Shown one piece after another: positions 8,902 to 18,163 of a stretch of 64,000 bases of DNA. Below the pieces are notes generated by a model. That model worked only from the letters and a program-made list of their open reading frames with translations, made no database searches and had not been told where the DNA came from. The first letter of the stretch is position 1. Every line of letters starts with the position of its first letter. The stretch is taken from positions 1-64,000 of the forward strand of contig CAZTGC010000004.1 in NCBI GenBank assembly GCA_964612975.1, in the 5' to 3' direction. The translations under genes were made by a program, and so were the position numbers. The DNA comes from NZ13-RE01 sp964612975. Lineage in GTDB: Bacteria; Dictyoglomota; Dictyoglomia; Dictyoglomales; Dictyoglomaceae.

Positions 8902-10639
8902 AATAACAATATATCAGGAAGGGATAGAGATATATTCTTCAAGGGAGGAAAATCTTCTTAGAATACTACAAAAAAATAAAATAGAGATAGAGTCAGTCTG
9001 TGGAGGAGAAGGATGGTGTGGAAAATGTAAAGTATTAATAAAAGAAGGAAATCCTTCTCCTCTAACTTTAAGGGAGAAAAAGATTCTAACAAAGGAAGAG
9101 ATAGAAAAGGGAGTAAGACTTGGTTGCCAGGTTTACCCTAAGAATGACCTTAAGATAGAGATATTAAATAAAACAAAAAAGATAAATAGCCTTTCCCAAT
9201 TTAATTTAGATTTAAGAGTAGATCATAATCCTGTTATAACTTTAGAAAGTTTTTTCCTTCCTCTTCCAAGTCTTTATGATCAATCCTCAGATTTAGAGAG
9301 ACTATTGAGGATAAAAAGGGGATTTAAAGTAAAAAATATCAATCTCATAAGAAAAATCCCAAGATTTTTAAGGGAAAATAATTTTCAAGGAAAATTGATA
9401 ATTCACAATAATGAAATCATAGATCTGAGAAAAGAAGAATTTAATCTTCCTTTAGGGATTGCCTTTGACATAGGAACTACAACCTTAGTAGGATATCTTT
9501 TAGATTTAGAAAGGGGAAGAGAATTAGATATTCTCATAGAGCTAAATCCCCAAAGTCAATATGGAAGGGATGTAATTTCACGAATTACCCATGCTATAAA
9601 ATTAGAGAAGGGGCTAAATATTCTCAGAAATTTAATTCTTTCTTCTCTTGAAGAGATTATAAGAAAATTGTGTTTAAAGAATAACCTTTCTCCTTTAGAT
9701 ATTTATGCCATATCCATTGCTGGAAATCCAACAATGATTCATATTTTATTGGGAATAAATCCTGAATATATAGCAATATCTCCATATACTCCTGTTATAT
9801 CCTCGGAAATGATTTTTGATTCTAAGGATTTAGACTTTGATATTTCTCCATTTGCCAAAATTTATATCCTCCCTAATATTTCAGGATATGTAGGGGGAGA
9901 TATAGTAGCAGGAATTTTAGCAACAGGATTGTGGAAAGAAGAAGGTAATATATTGTTTGTAGATATAGGAACCAATGGAGAAATAGTATTGAAAACTAAT
10001 AAAGGAATATTTTCCTGCTCCACAGCAGCAGGACCTGCCTTCGAAGGAGGCCATATTACCCATGGAATGATAGCAATGGAAGGAGCTATAAATCATGTTT
10101 TTTTAGAGGGAAGAGAAGTAAAATTTAGTACCATAGGAAATAAAAGGGAAGAGGGAATTTGTGGTTCAGGCTTAATTGATGCTATTAGAGTAATGTTAGA
10201 TTTAGAGATTATTGATGAGACAGGAAGATTTAAAAAAGGAGATTTTTTCTCCTTAGGAGATATTATTATTACTCAGAGGGATATAAGAGAACTTCAGCTT
10301 GCAAAATCTGCTATTAGATCGGGAATAGAGATTTTATTAAGAGAAGCAGGAATAAATTATAAGGATATAGCGAAAGTTTACTTAGCAGGAGCCCTTGGTA
10401 ACTATATAGATAAGGATAGTGCTCTAAGAATTGGTATATTGCCTATTGTTGATCCTGAAAAAATTATCTTTGTGGGAAATTCTGCAGGAAGGGGAGCAGA
10501 ATTGGTGCTTTTAAATAAAGAGTATATGGGTTTAGCAGAGAAGATATCAAAAGAAGTTATTTATATTGAGCTTTCTGGGAGAAAGGATTTTCAGGATTAT
10601 TTTGTTGAATTCATGTATTTTAAAGGGAAGGAGAATTGA
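8894..10639 (+). CDS. corrinoid reductive activase, Fe-S/ASKHA (RamA/DUF4445-like)
   Basis: 581 aa. The N-terminus has a plant-ferredoxin-like [2Fe-2S] pattern, C36-x5-C42-x2-C45 and C78. The rest is an ASKHA ATPase core with phosphate motifs FDIGTTT (about residues 193-199) and FVDIGTNGE (about 355-363), as in the DUF4445 corrinoid activases of acetogens. Such proteins use ATP to re-reduce inactive Co(II) to Co(I) in corrinoid proteins. GTG start inside the end of the corrinoid gene (8-base overlap) indicates coupled translation and a matched pair. Methanogen RamA proper has a different C-terminal 4Fe-4S domain, which is absent here. Confidence 0.9.
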   Translation: MHRITIYQEGIEIYSSREENLLRILQKNKIEIESVCGGEGWCGKCKVLIKEGNPSPLTLREKKILTKEEIEKGVRLGCQVYPKNDLKIEILNKTKKINSLSQFNLDLRVDHNPVITLESFFLPLPSLYDQSSDLERLLRIKRGFKVKNINLIRKIPRFLRENNFQGKLIIHNNEIIDLRKEEFNLPLGIAFDIGTTTLVGYLLDLERGRELDILIELNPQSQYGRDVISRITHAIKLEKGLNILRNLILSSLEEIIRKLCLKNNLSPLDIYAISIAGNPTMIHILLGINPEYIAISPYTPVISSEMIFDSKDLDFDISPFAKIYILPNISGYVGGDIVAGILATGLWKEEGNILFVDIGTNGEIVLKTNKGIFSCSTAAGPAFEGGHITHGMIAMEGAINHVFLEGREVKFSTIGNKREEGICGSGLIDAIRVMLDLEIIDETGRFKKGDFFSLGDIIITQRDIRELQLAKSAIRSGIEILLREAGINYKDIAKVYLAGALGNYIDKDSALRIGILPIVDPEKIIFVGNSAGRGAELVLLNKEYMGLAEKISKEVIYIELSGRKDFQDYFVEFMYFKGKEN

Positions 10640-10640
10640 G

Positions 10641-12020
10641 GTGAAAACAAGAAAAATTTTTAGAAAGTTAGCATATTCATCAAAAGATGAAATTATTTTT
10701 GGAAAGGCAAAGTACCCTTTGAAATGTGGATTTGGTGTGGAAATAGGAAGTGGTAAAGTACTTCCTGAAGTAAATTTTACCCTTCCTCCTATGAGTATTA
10801 ACGAAAATAACATCTTAGAGGTTAGAAAGAGATTTAAAGATATAGTGAATCGTATATTGAATAAAGCAGTGGAGTTGGAACAGGAATCCTTAGTTTTGGA
10901 ATTTGAACATTTGTACGAGCTCACAAAAAATCCTGAGTGGGGTGCAGTAATTACTTCAGATATTAAAAGGATAATGGAAGGATTTAACAATAAATATGGA
11001 TTAAAATCTGCATTAAGGGTTACCATTGCAGACATTAGAGATCAAGAAAGACCACCAAGAATGAGAACAGGAAAACTTACTGAAATTATGTTTAAGTCTT
11101 TTGAATTATGTGCAAAAGAAGGAGCAGATATTTTATCTATAGAAAGCACCGGAGGAAAAGAGGTTCATGATATGGCATTGTTAGAGGGAGATATGGCAGG
11201 AATAGCCTTTTCCTTAGGGATTCTTGGGGAAAGGGATATGGAATTTTTATGGGAAAATATAGTTAATATTTCTAAAAAATATAATGTTATACCAGGAGGA
11301 GATACCGCATGTGGTTTTGCAAATACTGCCATGCAACTTTCCCATCAGGGTATGCTTCCCAAGGTCTTAGCTTCAGTAATTAGACTTATGAGTGCTCCCC
11401 GTTCCCTAATTGCTATTGAGATGGGAGCAATAGGCCCCCTAAAGGATTGTGGATATGAAAATCCTATTTTAAAAATAATATCAGGAGTTCCCATAAGTAT
11501 GGAGGGAAAAAGTAGTGCCTGTGCCCATTCATCTCCAATTGGAAATATATCTTCCTATGCTTGTGATCTTTGGAGTAATGAATCAGTCCAAGATGTAAGA
11601 CTCCTTTCTGGATTTGCCCCAGAGGTATTTACAGAGATTCTTATCTATGATTGTAGGCTAATGAATTCTGCTTTTAAAATGGGATTTGAAAAAAAATTAA
11701 GAGATTTATTTATCTTATCTGATATATATTTAGATCCACAAGCTTTAGTAATGAGTCTGGATGTTGCTTATGAATCTGCCAGAAGGATTTTAGATTATGA
11801 AAATAATTATCAAAGAACCTTAGAATTAGGAAAATATGCAGTTTCTGTAATAAAAGACGCTTTAGAAAAGGAAGAAATAAATATTTCAGAGAGGGAAAAG
11901 GGTTGGCTTTATAAGATTCAAGAGGATTTAGAAAACCTACCCCAAGGTCATAGGGAAATTTTTGAAAGGGTTTATGATGATTATAAAGATTTATTTTTAA
12001 AGGAAGAATATGGGCTTTAA
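10641..12020 (+). CDS. mtaB: MtaB-type methyl:corrinoid methyltransferase (methanol family)
   Basis: 459 aa, essentially the length of Methanosarcina MtaB. The MtaB signatures are present: SIESTGGKEVHD, GGDTACGFANTAMQ, LKDCGYENP and GKSSACAHSSP. E168, C224 and C270 fall where the zinc ligands Glu164, Cys220 and Cys269 of M. barkeri MtaB are expected. In the known family the zinc activates methanol for methyl transfer to the Co(I) corrinoid protein. Start chosen at GTG 10641, one base after the activase stop, with AAGGAG upstream; a longer frame from 10566 lies inside the activase gene. Position before GH67 raises the possibility that the methyl donor is methanol from hemicellulose or the methoxyl of 4-O-methyl-glucuronate (inference). 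Confidence 0.88.
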   Translation: MKTRKIFRKLAYSSKDEIIFGKAKYPLKCGFGVEIGSGKVLPEVNFTLPPMSINENNILEVRKRFKDIVNRILNKAVELEQESLVLEFEHLYELTKNPEWGAVITSDIKRIMEGFNNKYGLKSALRVTIADIRDQERPPRMRTGKLTEIMFKSFELCAKEGADILSIESTGGKEVHDMALLEGDMAGIAFSLGILGERDMEFLWENIVNISKKYNVIPGGDTACGFANTAMQLSHQGMLPKVLASVIRLMSAPRSLIAIEMGAIGPLKDCGYENPILKIISGVPISMEGKSSACAHSSPIGNISSYACDLWSNESVQDVRLLSGFAPEVFTEILIYDCRLMNSAFKMGFEKKLRDLFILSDIYLDPQALVMSLDVAYESARRILDYENNYQRTLELGKYAVSVIKDALEKEEINISEREKGWLYKIQEDLENLPQGHREIFERVYDDYKDLFLKEEYGL

Positions 12021-12030
12021 AGGTGATACA

Positions 12031-14079
12031 ATGGAAAATTTAGAAAAATATGAGATGTGTTGGTTGGAATATAAACCTTTAGAAAATAAGGAATATTATA
12101 GAAGATGGGGAAATATTATTGTTTTTGAGAATTATTATGATATAAAATCCTGCCTTAAAGAACTTAAATTTTTCTTTAAAAATTCCTTAGAATTAGATCT
12201 TAAATATCACAAGAATCTTATTGATAAATCTTCTCTTATAATAGGAAGACTCGAAAAAATAAAGGAAATTTTTAAACCTGCTGAAGATTGGGATAAATTG
12301 ATAAATGATGAGGGATTTATTATAAAAACTGCTAATTTAAGAGAGAATCAAAGAATTATAATAACAGGAAAAAATCTTAACTCCTTGATTTATGGAATTT
12401 TTGAATTAATAAAGAGAATTAGATTAAAGGAAGATCCTAACAATCTAAATGTTATAGAAAATCCAAAGGTAAAGTTTAGAATGATAAACCATTGGGACAA
12501 TTTAGATGGAACCATTGAGAGGGGATATGCAGGAAAATCTATATTTTTTGAGAATAATAAGATTATATATTCGGAAAGATTAAGAGATTATGCAAGGCTT
12601 TTAGCATCCATTGGAATAAATGGTATAGTTTTAAATAATGTTAATGTTAAGAAAAAAGAAGTAGAACTTATTGAAAAATACTATTTGAAGAAGTTATTTA
12701 AAATAGCAAGATTATTTGGAGATTATGGAATCAAAATATATCTTTCCATAAATTTTGCCTCTCCCATATATTTGGGAGGACTAAATACTGCCGATCCTCT
12801 TTGTCAAGATGTAGTCTTATGGTGGAAAAAAAAGATAGAAGAAATATATGATATAATTCCCAATTTTGGAGGATTTTTAGTTAAAGCAGACTCTGAGTTT
12901 AATCCTGGCCCCCATATTTACGGAAGAACCCATGCCGATGGATCAAATATGCTTGCAAGAGCCTTAGCTCCTTTTAATGGATATGTTATTTGGAGAGCCT
13001 TTGTATATAATTGTATGCAAGACTGGAGAGATACAAAAACCGATAGAGCAAAGGCTGCCTACGACAACTTTAAACCCCTCGATGGACTCTTTGATGAGAA
13101 TGTTATTTTACAAATAAAATATGGTCCCATGGATTTTCAGGTGAGAGAACCTGTCTCTCCCCTCTTTGGAGCCTTAGAAAAAACAAATCAGATTCTTGAA
13201 TTACAGATAACCCAAGAATATACTGGCCAACAAATACATCTTTGTTATCTTGGAACCCTATGGAAGGAAATATTGGAGTTTGATACCTATGCAAGGGGAG
13301 AAGGGTCCAAAGTTAAAAAAATTCTTGAAGGAGAAGTATTTGGCAATAAAAATAATGGTTTTGCTGGAGTCTCTAATGTGGGAAATAGTGTTAATTGGAC
13401 AGGACATGACTTAGCTCAGGCAAATCTCTGGACCTTTGGAAAAATATCTTGGAATCCCCATGAAGGTTTAGAAAAAATAACTAATGAGTGGATAAGACTA
13501 ACCTTTGGAGATGATAAAAAGGTTATAGAAAATATTTCGTATATGCTTATAAATTCCCATAGGATATATGAAAAATACACTACTCCCCTTGGTTTGGGAT
13601 GGATGGTAAATCCAGGAAATCATTTTGGACCCAACCCAGAAGGTTATGAATATTCCTATTGGGGAACTTATCATAGAGCTAATTTAAAAGCAATTGGAGT
13701 TGATAGAACATCAAAGGGAACAGGCTTTACCTTGCAGTATCACCATCCTTGGAGAGAGATTTTTGATGATATCGAAAAGTGCCCTGAAGATTTGCTTTTA
13801 TTTTTCCACAGGGTACCTTATGATTATAAGTTAAAATCTGGTAAAATCCTTCTACAATTTATTTATGATTCCCACTTTGAAGGAGTAGAAGAGATAGAAA
13901 AATTAAAGGAGAAATGGTTAGAACTTGAAGGAAAAATAAACAAAGAGAAGTTTGAAAGGATCTTAGCAAAACTAAATCAACAGATCCAACATGCAAAGGA
14001 ATGGAGAGATGTAATTAATACCTATTTTTATAGAAAAACGGGAATTTCCGATGAAAAGGGAAGAAAAATCTATCCCTAA
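12031..14079 (+). CDS. aguA: GH67 alpha-glucuronidase
   Basis: 682 aa, standard for GH67. It has an N-terminal beta domain, a central TIM barrel with the family signatures KADSEFNPGP, YGRTHADG and LQIKYGPMDFQVREP, and a helical C-terminal region. E289 is the predicted acid; D368 and E396 (in TQEY) are the base pair. Their spacing (79 and 107 residues from E289) matches E285/D364/E392 of the Geobacillus enzyme. No signal peptide, so it acts intracellularly, releasing (4-O-methyl-)glucuronic acid from the non-reducing end of short xylo-oligosaccharides. Start ATG 12031 has AAAGGTGAT upstream; an in-frame ATG at 12010 overlaps the mtaB stop. Ten bases separate it from mtaB, linking it to the corrinoid genes. 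Confidence 0.96.
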   Translation: MENLEKYEMCWLEYKPLENKEYYRRWGNIIVFENYYDIKSCLKELKFFFKNSLELDLKYHKNLIDKSSLIIGRLEKIKEIFKPAEDWDKLINDEGFIIKTANLRENQRIIITGKNLNSLIYGIFELIKRIRLKEDPNNLNVIENPKVKFRMINHWDNLDGTIERGYAGKSIFFENNKIIYSERLRDYARLLASIGINGIVLNNVNVKKKEVELIEKYYLKKLFKIARLFGDYGIKIYLSINFASPIYLGGLNTADPLCQDVVLWWKKKIEEIYDIIPNFGGFLVKADSEFNPGPHIYGRTHADGSNMLARALAPFNGYVIWRAFVYNCMQDWRDTKTDRAKAAYDNFKPLDGLFDENVILQIKYGPMDFQVREPVSPLFGALEKTNQILELQITQEYTGQQIHLCYLGTLWKEILEFDTYARGEGSKVKKILEGEVFGNKNNGFAGVSNVGNSVNWTGHDLAQANLWTFGKISWNPHEGLEKITNEWIRLTFGDDKKVIENISYMLINSHRIYEKYTTPLGLGWMVNPGNHFGPNPEGYEYSYWGTYHRANLKAIGVDRTSKGTGFTLQYHHPWREIFDDIEKCPEDLLLFFHRVPYDYKLKSGKILLQFIYDSHFEGVEEIEKLKEKWLELEGKINKEKFERILAKLNQQIQHAKEWRDVINTYFYRKTGISDEKGRKIYP

Positions 14080-14090
14080 GGAGGAAAAAA

Positions 14091-15131
14091 ATGGATGAAA
14101 AACAATGGAAAACTTTATTAGATTGTGCCCATTTAAAACCAATGGAGAAGATTCCTGTTGGGTTAATTGTTGATAGTCCTTGGATTCCTGGGTTTCTTGG
14201 TATATCCCATTTAAGTTTCTATACAATCCCTGAGATATGGTTGAATTCTTATTTTGAGATTAAGAAAAGATTTCCAGAGGTTATATTTATTCCTGACTTT
14301 TGGGTAGAATACGGAATGGCTCAAGAACCCTCTGGGTTTGGAACAAAAATAACCTTTAGTAAAAATTCTACCCCCAATATACATCCCATTATCCCTTCCG
14401 CTGATGATTTAGGGGAATATCTGAAAAAGCTAAAAACTCCAAATCCTAAAACCGATGGGTTTATGCCCTTTATTTTAGAATTTTATAAATATGTGGAGCC
14501 CAAAATAAAAGAGAAGAAAGAATTTATAAAAATTATTGCCTCACGAGGCCCCTTTGCTATTGCATCTCATATTATGGGAGTATCAGAATTTTTAGTTTCA
14601 GTAAAAATATATCCTGAAGAGGCCAAAAAACTCATTGATATTACATCTGAATTAGTCATCGATTGGCTCTATGCACAAATAGAAACATTAAGCGATATTG
14701 AGGGAATTCTCGTTTTAGATGATATTGTTGGCTTTTTCTCTGAGGATGATTTCTTAGAATTTGTTTACCCATCCTTTAAGAAAATATTTTCATATTTTAA
14801 CTTTTCTGTAAAAATCTATCACAATGATACCAATAACTCTGTATTTTACAAATATTTACCTGATTTGGGAATAAATATATTTAATTTTACCCACCTTCAA
14901 AATATAAAAGAAGTCTATGAAAAAACCCAAGGAAAAATTTGCCTTATGGGAAATATTCCTCCTTTAGATGTATTGGTTAAGGGAAAGCCTGAGGATGTAA
15001 TAAAATGTGCTAAGAATATATTAAAAGAATTTTCTGAAAAAAGGGGAATCATTCTTTCAGCAGGTGGAGGAGTTTCTCCAGGAACTCCTGAAGAAAATCT
15101 AAGAGCATTGATTGAGAGCCTCAAGAAATAG
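14091..15131 (+). CDS. URO-D/MtaA-fold protein with altered zinc-ligand positions
   Basis: 346 aa uroporphyrinogen-decarboxylase superfamily protein, closer in layout to cobamide methyltransferases (MtaA/MtbA/CmuA) than to HemE. The C-terminal LMGNIPPLDVLVKGKPEDV and GGGVSPGTPEENL segments are typical. MtaA enzymes normally carry H-x-C and a second Cys in a PGCG-like loop as zinc ligands; here the first reads H244-x-D246 and the second loop is AGGG (G326). It is therefore unlikely to be an ordinary coenzyme M methyltransferase. As the last gene of the corrinoid/GH67 run, 11 bases after aguA with AAGGAGG upstream, it may be the methyl acceptor enzyme or a second donor-side methyltransferase. 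True HemE seems unlikely. Confidence 0.82.
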   Translation: MDEKQWKTLLDCAHLKPMEKIPVGLIVDSPWIPGFLGISHLSFYTIPEIWLNSYFEIKKRFPEVIFIPDFWVEYGMAQEPSGFGTKITFSKNSTPNIHPIIPSADDLGEYLKKLKTPNPKTDGFMPFILEFYKYVEPKIKEKKEFIKIIASRGPFAIASHIMGVSEFLVSVKIYPEEAKKLIDITSELVIDWLYAQIETLSDIEGILVLDDIVGFFSEDDFLEFVYPSFKKIFSYFNFSVKIYHNDTNNSVFYKYLPDLGINIFNFTHLQNIKEVYEKTQGKICLMGNIPPLDVLVKGKPEDVIKCAKNILKEFSEKRGIILSAGGGVSPGTPEENLRALIESLKK

Positions 15132-15162
15132 AATTTTAATTTTTCTCTTCACTCATTTTTAG

Positions 15163-15168
15163 TATAAT
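15163..15168 (+). promoter_or_regulatory. -10 box of the transketolase promoter
   Basis: Consensus TATAAT in the 71-base gap after the URO-D-like gene; the -35 region about 17 bases upstream is only T-rich. Its position also argues against starting transketolase at the ATG at 15167, which lies inside this box. Confidence 0.45.
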
Positions 15169-15202
15169 GATAAAGATTATTAAAGAACTTTTGGAGGTGC
15201 TA

Positions 15203-17134
15203 ATGATGGATGTAAAACTTCTGAAGGGATTTGTAAAGGAAAAAATAGATGATGAGACATTGGAATATTTAAAGAATTTAGCTCATAAGTGCCGTGGAGA
15301 TATTCTTAAGATGACCACATTAGCAGGATCAGGACATCCAGGAGGATCTATGTCCTCTCTTGAAATGTATCTCACCCTTTTCTTTTTTGCCAATGTTGGC
15401 CCTAAGAATTCAAAGGATACCAATAGGGATAGGGTAATAATAAGTCATGGCCATACGTCCCCTGGAGTTTATTCCGTCTTAGGAAACTTAGGATTTTTTG
15501 ATATCGATAAGGCTATAGCATATTTTCGATTGGCAGGAAGTATCTTTGAGGGACACGTGGAAAGATATGTTCCTGGAGTGGAATGGAGTACAGGAAATTT
15601 GGGACAAGGACTTTCTGCAGGATGTGGTATGGCTCTCTCCTCAAAACTTCTTAAAAGAGATTTTCGGGTTTTTGTGATCATGGGAGATGGAGAACAGCAA
15701 AAGGGGCAAATCTCAGAAGCAAGAAGATTTGCTGTAAAATATAATCTTTCTAATTTAACTGTTCTCATTGATTATAACAAACTTCAATTATCAGGACCTC
15801 TATCCTCCATTATGCCTCAAAACATAAAAGAGAACTATCTTTCCGATGGATGGGAAGTGATAGAAGTAGATGGACATGATTTTCAAGATATTTATCAAGG
15901 GATAAGAAAGGCTATCTCTAATGGAAAACCCACTGCGATTTTAGCCCATACCATTATGGGTAAGGGTGTTTCCTTCATGGAAAACAAATTTGAGTTCCAT
16001 GGAAGGGCATTAAAGATGGACGAGTACAAGAGGGCAATGGAGGAACTTGGAATAGAAGATGATTTGGAGAAGTATAAAAGAATGAGGGAAGGATTTAGGC
16101 CTGAAGGAAAACATATTGTAGAGATAGAGCCAGTAAATATAGATATAGGAGAGCCCTTCACATATACTCCTGATATGAAAATAGATAATAGGTCTGCCTT
16201 TGGAAAGGCATTAAAAAATCTTGCAGAATTAAATATTGGAAAAGAAGGTAAAACTCCTATTGCTGTCTTTGATTGTGATTTAGTAGAGTCGGTAAGAACC
16301 CATGAGTTTGCAAATATTGCTCCAGAAAACTTCTTTGAGGGAGGAATTCAGGAGCATAATACAGCAACCATAGCAGGAGCATTATCAACCCAAGGAGTTT
16401 TAACATTCTTTGCAGATTTTGGGGTATTTGGGGTAGATGAAACATATAATCAGCATAGACTAAATGATATTAATTTCACAAACCTAAAAGTGATTGTAAC
16501 TCATTGTGGTTTAGATGTAGGAGAGGATGGAAAAACCCATCAGTGTATAGATTATATTGGAGTTTTCAGAAATCTTTTTGGATTTAAGATTATTATTCCT
16601 GCTGACGCAAATCAAACTGATAGAGTAATAAGGTATATAGCAAAGGAGAAAGGGAACTTCTTAGTTGCCATGGGAAGATCAGTTCTTCCCATAGTAACTA
16701 ATGAAAAGGGAAACCCCTTCTTTGGAGGAGATTATAAATTTAAATATGGAAAGATGGATAAAATAAGGGACGGAGATAAAGGAGCAATAATTACTATAGG
16801 AAGTATGGTATTTAGAGGGGTTCAAGCTTGGGAAAAATTAAAGGAAATGGGAATAAGGGTAAAGGTTTTTAACTTTTCAACACCAAAGGAAATAGATTGG
16901 GATGCCTTAAAAGAGGCGGTAGATACAGGATTAATCATAACTTATGAAGATCACAATATCCACACTGGAATAGGGAGTATTATTGGAGATGCATTGGCAG
17001 AAAGGGGATTTAGAGTAAAGTTTATAAAATTAGGAGTTAAAGAATATGGAGCATCGGGAAAACCTGATGATCTCTTTAAGCTTCAAGACCTAGATGTAGA
17101 CTCCCTGGTTAACGTGGTAAAGGAAAATATATAA
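15203..17134 (+). CDS. tkt: transketolase
   Basis: 643 aa full-length enzyme transferring two-carbon units in the non-oxidative pentose phosphate pathway. The ThDP-binding motif is GDGEQQKGQ...LIDYNKLQ (about residues 160-195). The pyrimidine-binding domain (about 340-500) has the catalytic glutamate in EGGIQEHNTA, and the C-terminal domain is complete. GGAGGT lies 4 bases before ATG 15203; the adjacent ATG 15206 is equally possible. It follows the xylan-type operon but has its own -10 box. Pentoses from hemicellulose would enter through this step. Some bacteria split this gene in two; here it is a single chain. Confidence 0.93.
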   Translation: MMDVKLLKGFVKEKIDDETLEYLKNLAHKCRGDILKMTTLAGSGHPGGSMSSLEMYLTLFFFANVGPKNSKDTNRDRVIISHGHTSPGVYSVLGNLGFFDIDKAIAYFRLAGSIFEGHVERYVPGVEWSTGNLGQGLSAGCGMALSSKLLKRDFRVFVIMGDGEQQKGQISEARRFAVKYNLSNLTVLIDYNKLQLSGPLSSIMPQNIKENYLSDGWEVIEVDGHDFQDIYQGIRKAISNGKPTAILAHTIMGKGVSFMENKFEFHGRALKMDEYKRAMEELGIEDDLEKYKRMREGFRPEGKHIVEIEPVNIDIGEPFTYTPDMKIDNRSAFGKALKNLAELNIGKEGKTPIAVFDCDLVESVRTHEFANIAPENFFEGGIQEHNTATIAGALSTQGVLTFFADFGVFGVDETYNQHRLNDINFTNLKVIVTHCGLDVGEDGKTHQCIDYIGVFRNLFGFKIIIPADANQTDRVIRYIAKEKGNFLVAMGRSVLPIVTNEKGNPFFGGDYKFKYGKMDKIRDGDKGAIITIGSMVFRGVQAWEKLKEMGIRVKVFNFSTPKEIDWDALKEAVDTGLIITYEDHNIHTGIGSIIGDALAERGFRVKFIKLGVKEYGASGKPDDLFKLQDLDVDSLVNVVKENI

Positions 17135-17136
17135 AA

Positions 17137-17162
17137 AAATAAAGGGGACTAAAAGGTCCCCT
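17137..17162 (-). terminator. terminator between convergent genes
   Basis: Stem AGGGGAC (17143-17149) with GTCCCCT (17156-17162). Read on the minus strand the stem is followed by TTATTTTTTT, an intrinsic terminator for the gene at 17161-18087, whose stop codon forms part of it. On the plus strand it may also slow polymerase after transketolase, with a weaker T tract. Confidence 0.8.
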
Positions 17163-18087
17163 ATCTTCTAAATATTTTTTCTCCAGTATTGGGCCAGATA
17201 ATTTTTTCTTCTTGGAGCATGTTAAAGGCAGAAACTTCTAATTTCTCTGCAAAACTTTCTTCTCCCCTTGCTCTAATTTCCCTTAATAATCGAGCATATA
17301 ATCTTTCCACTTCTTGGGCTAAATAGGTAATTTCCTCCTGAGATTCAATTTTACAATTCCAATTCTTTCTATCAAACATGATTTTTAATGGTCCTTGCGT
17401 TTTTTCCAGGGGAAGAAGTATTAACTCTGTAGTATTTTGTCCCCACCTCTCAATTAAGGTTTTAGCAATATTTGAAAGAATCCTTTGAGAGAAACTTAAA
17501 ATCTTTCTCCTTTCTTCCTTTTCCCACTCCTCAAAATAATCTGTTAGAGGTATAGCTTCTATAATAAATACATTTATATTTCCCTTTGGAGGTAAAACCC
17601 CAGGAAGAACATTTAAGGGATTTCCCTTTTGAAATAGCCAATATTTAACCTCAGAAGAACTTTCATAGAAAACTACACCACTGAATCCTCTCTTTTGAAG
17701 AAGGGCAAAAAATCTACTTGGAATTATGGTGTCAATATCCAATTGGGTATATAGAGGTTTTCCCATGTAAAGACCAGCAAGGGCAATAATAAGAGTTTTA
17801 TCAATATTATAAAAACTGACCTTACCAACCCCTGAATAAATTTGTTGAATTAAAAAATTTACAGATGTCAGCTCATCATATTCTGGAATATTTAAAATTC
17901 TTGCAAAAAAGGCTTTTCCTTGATGAGTTAATACAATTCCTCTAAATTTATCATCCCAATAATAAAGAACACCTGTGGATTTTTCTTTTCTTATCTTTAA
18001 AAGGAAACGGTCAAAATTTAGAAGATAAGAAGGTAAATCTCCAAATTCTAACGTTTTCTTATCCAGGAGTCTTGTAATATCTTCCAT
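17161..18087 (-). CDS. unknown protein with two DUF4388/PATAN-like repeats
   Basis: 308 aa soluble protein, function unknown. Residues about 28-70 (STGVLYYWDD..., ...HQGKAFFARI) and about 127-165 (FSGVVFYESS..., ...FQKGNPLNVL) both follow the DUF4388 pattern: a hydrophobic strand after a 'tG' turn, then a 'f..G.' strand. The C-terminal half (about 190-300) is helical and charged. A related domain begins the protein at the right edge of the window. DUF4388 domains are common in gliding and signalling proteins of Deinococcus and myxobacteria; that is context, not evidence of role here. ATG preceded by GAGGGG. Confidence 0.75.
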   Translation of the reverse strand: MEDITRLLDKKTLEFGDLPSYLLNFDRFLLKIRKEKSTGVLYYWDDKFRGIVLTHQGKAFFARILNIPEYDELTSVNFLIQQIYSGVGKVSFYNIDKTLIIALAGLYMGKPLYTQLDIDTIIPSRFFALLQKRGFSGVVFYESSSEVKYWLFQKGNPLNVLPGVLPPKGNINVFIIEAIPLTDYFEEWEKEERRKILSFSQRILSNIAKTLIERWGQNTTELILLPLEKTQGPLKIMFDRKNWNCKIESQEEITYLAQEVERLYARLLREIRARGEESFAEKLEVSAFNMLQEEKIIWPNTGEKIFRR

Positions 18088-18113
18088 CTTACCCCTCTTC
18101 CTTTAACTATTCT

Positions 18114-18142
18114 ATTCTAATTTATCACAAATTTTTAATTAA
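18114..18142 (-). promoter_or_regulatory. candidate promoter for the DUF4388-like gene
   Basis: On the minus strand TTAATT (complement of 18137-18142) and TAGAAT (complement of 18114-18119) are 17 bases apart, 27 bases before the start codon. Weak -35, plausible -10. Confidence 0.35.
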
Positions 18143-18163
18143 GAAAAGAGTCATTTTTAAAAT

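Noticed and set aside
10547..11035. 162-codon minus-strand open frame
   Set aside because: Lies wholly antisense to the activase end and mtaB, with no ribosome site and no family resemblance.
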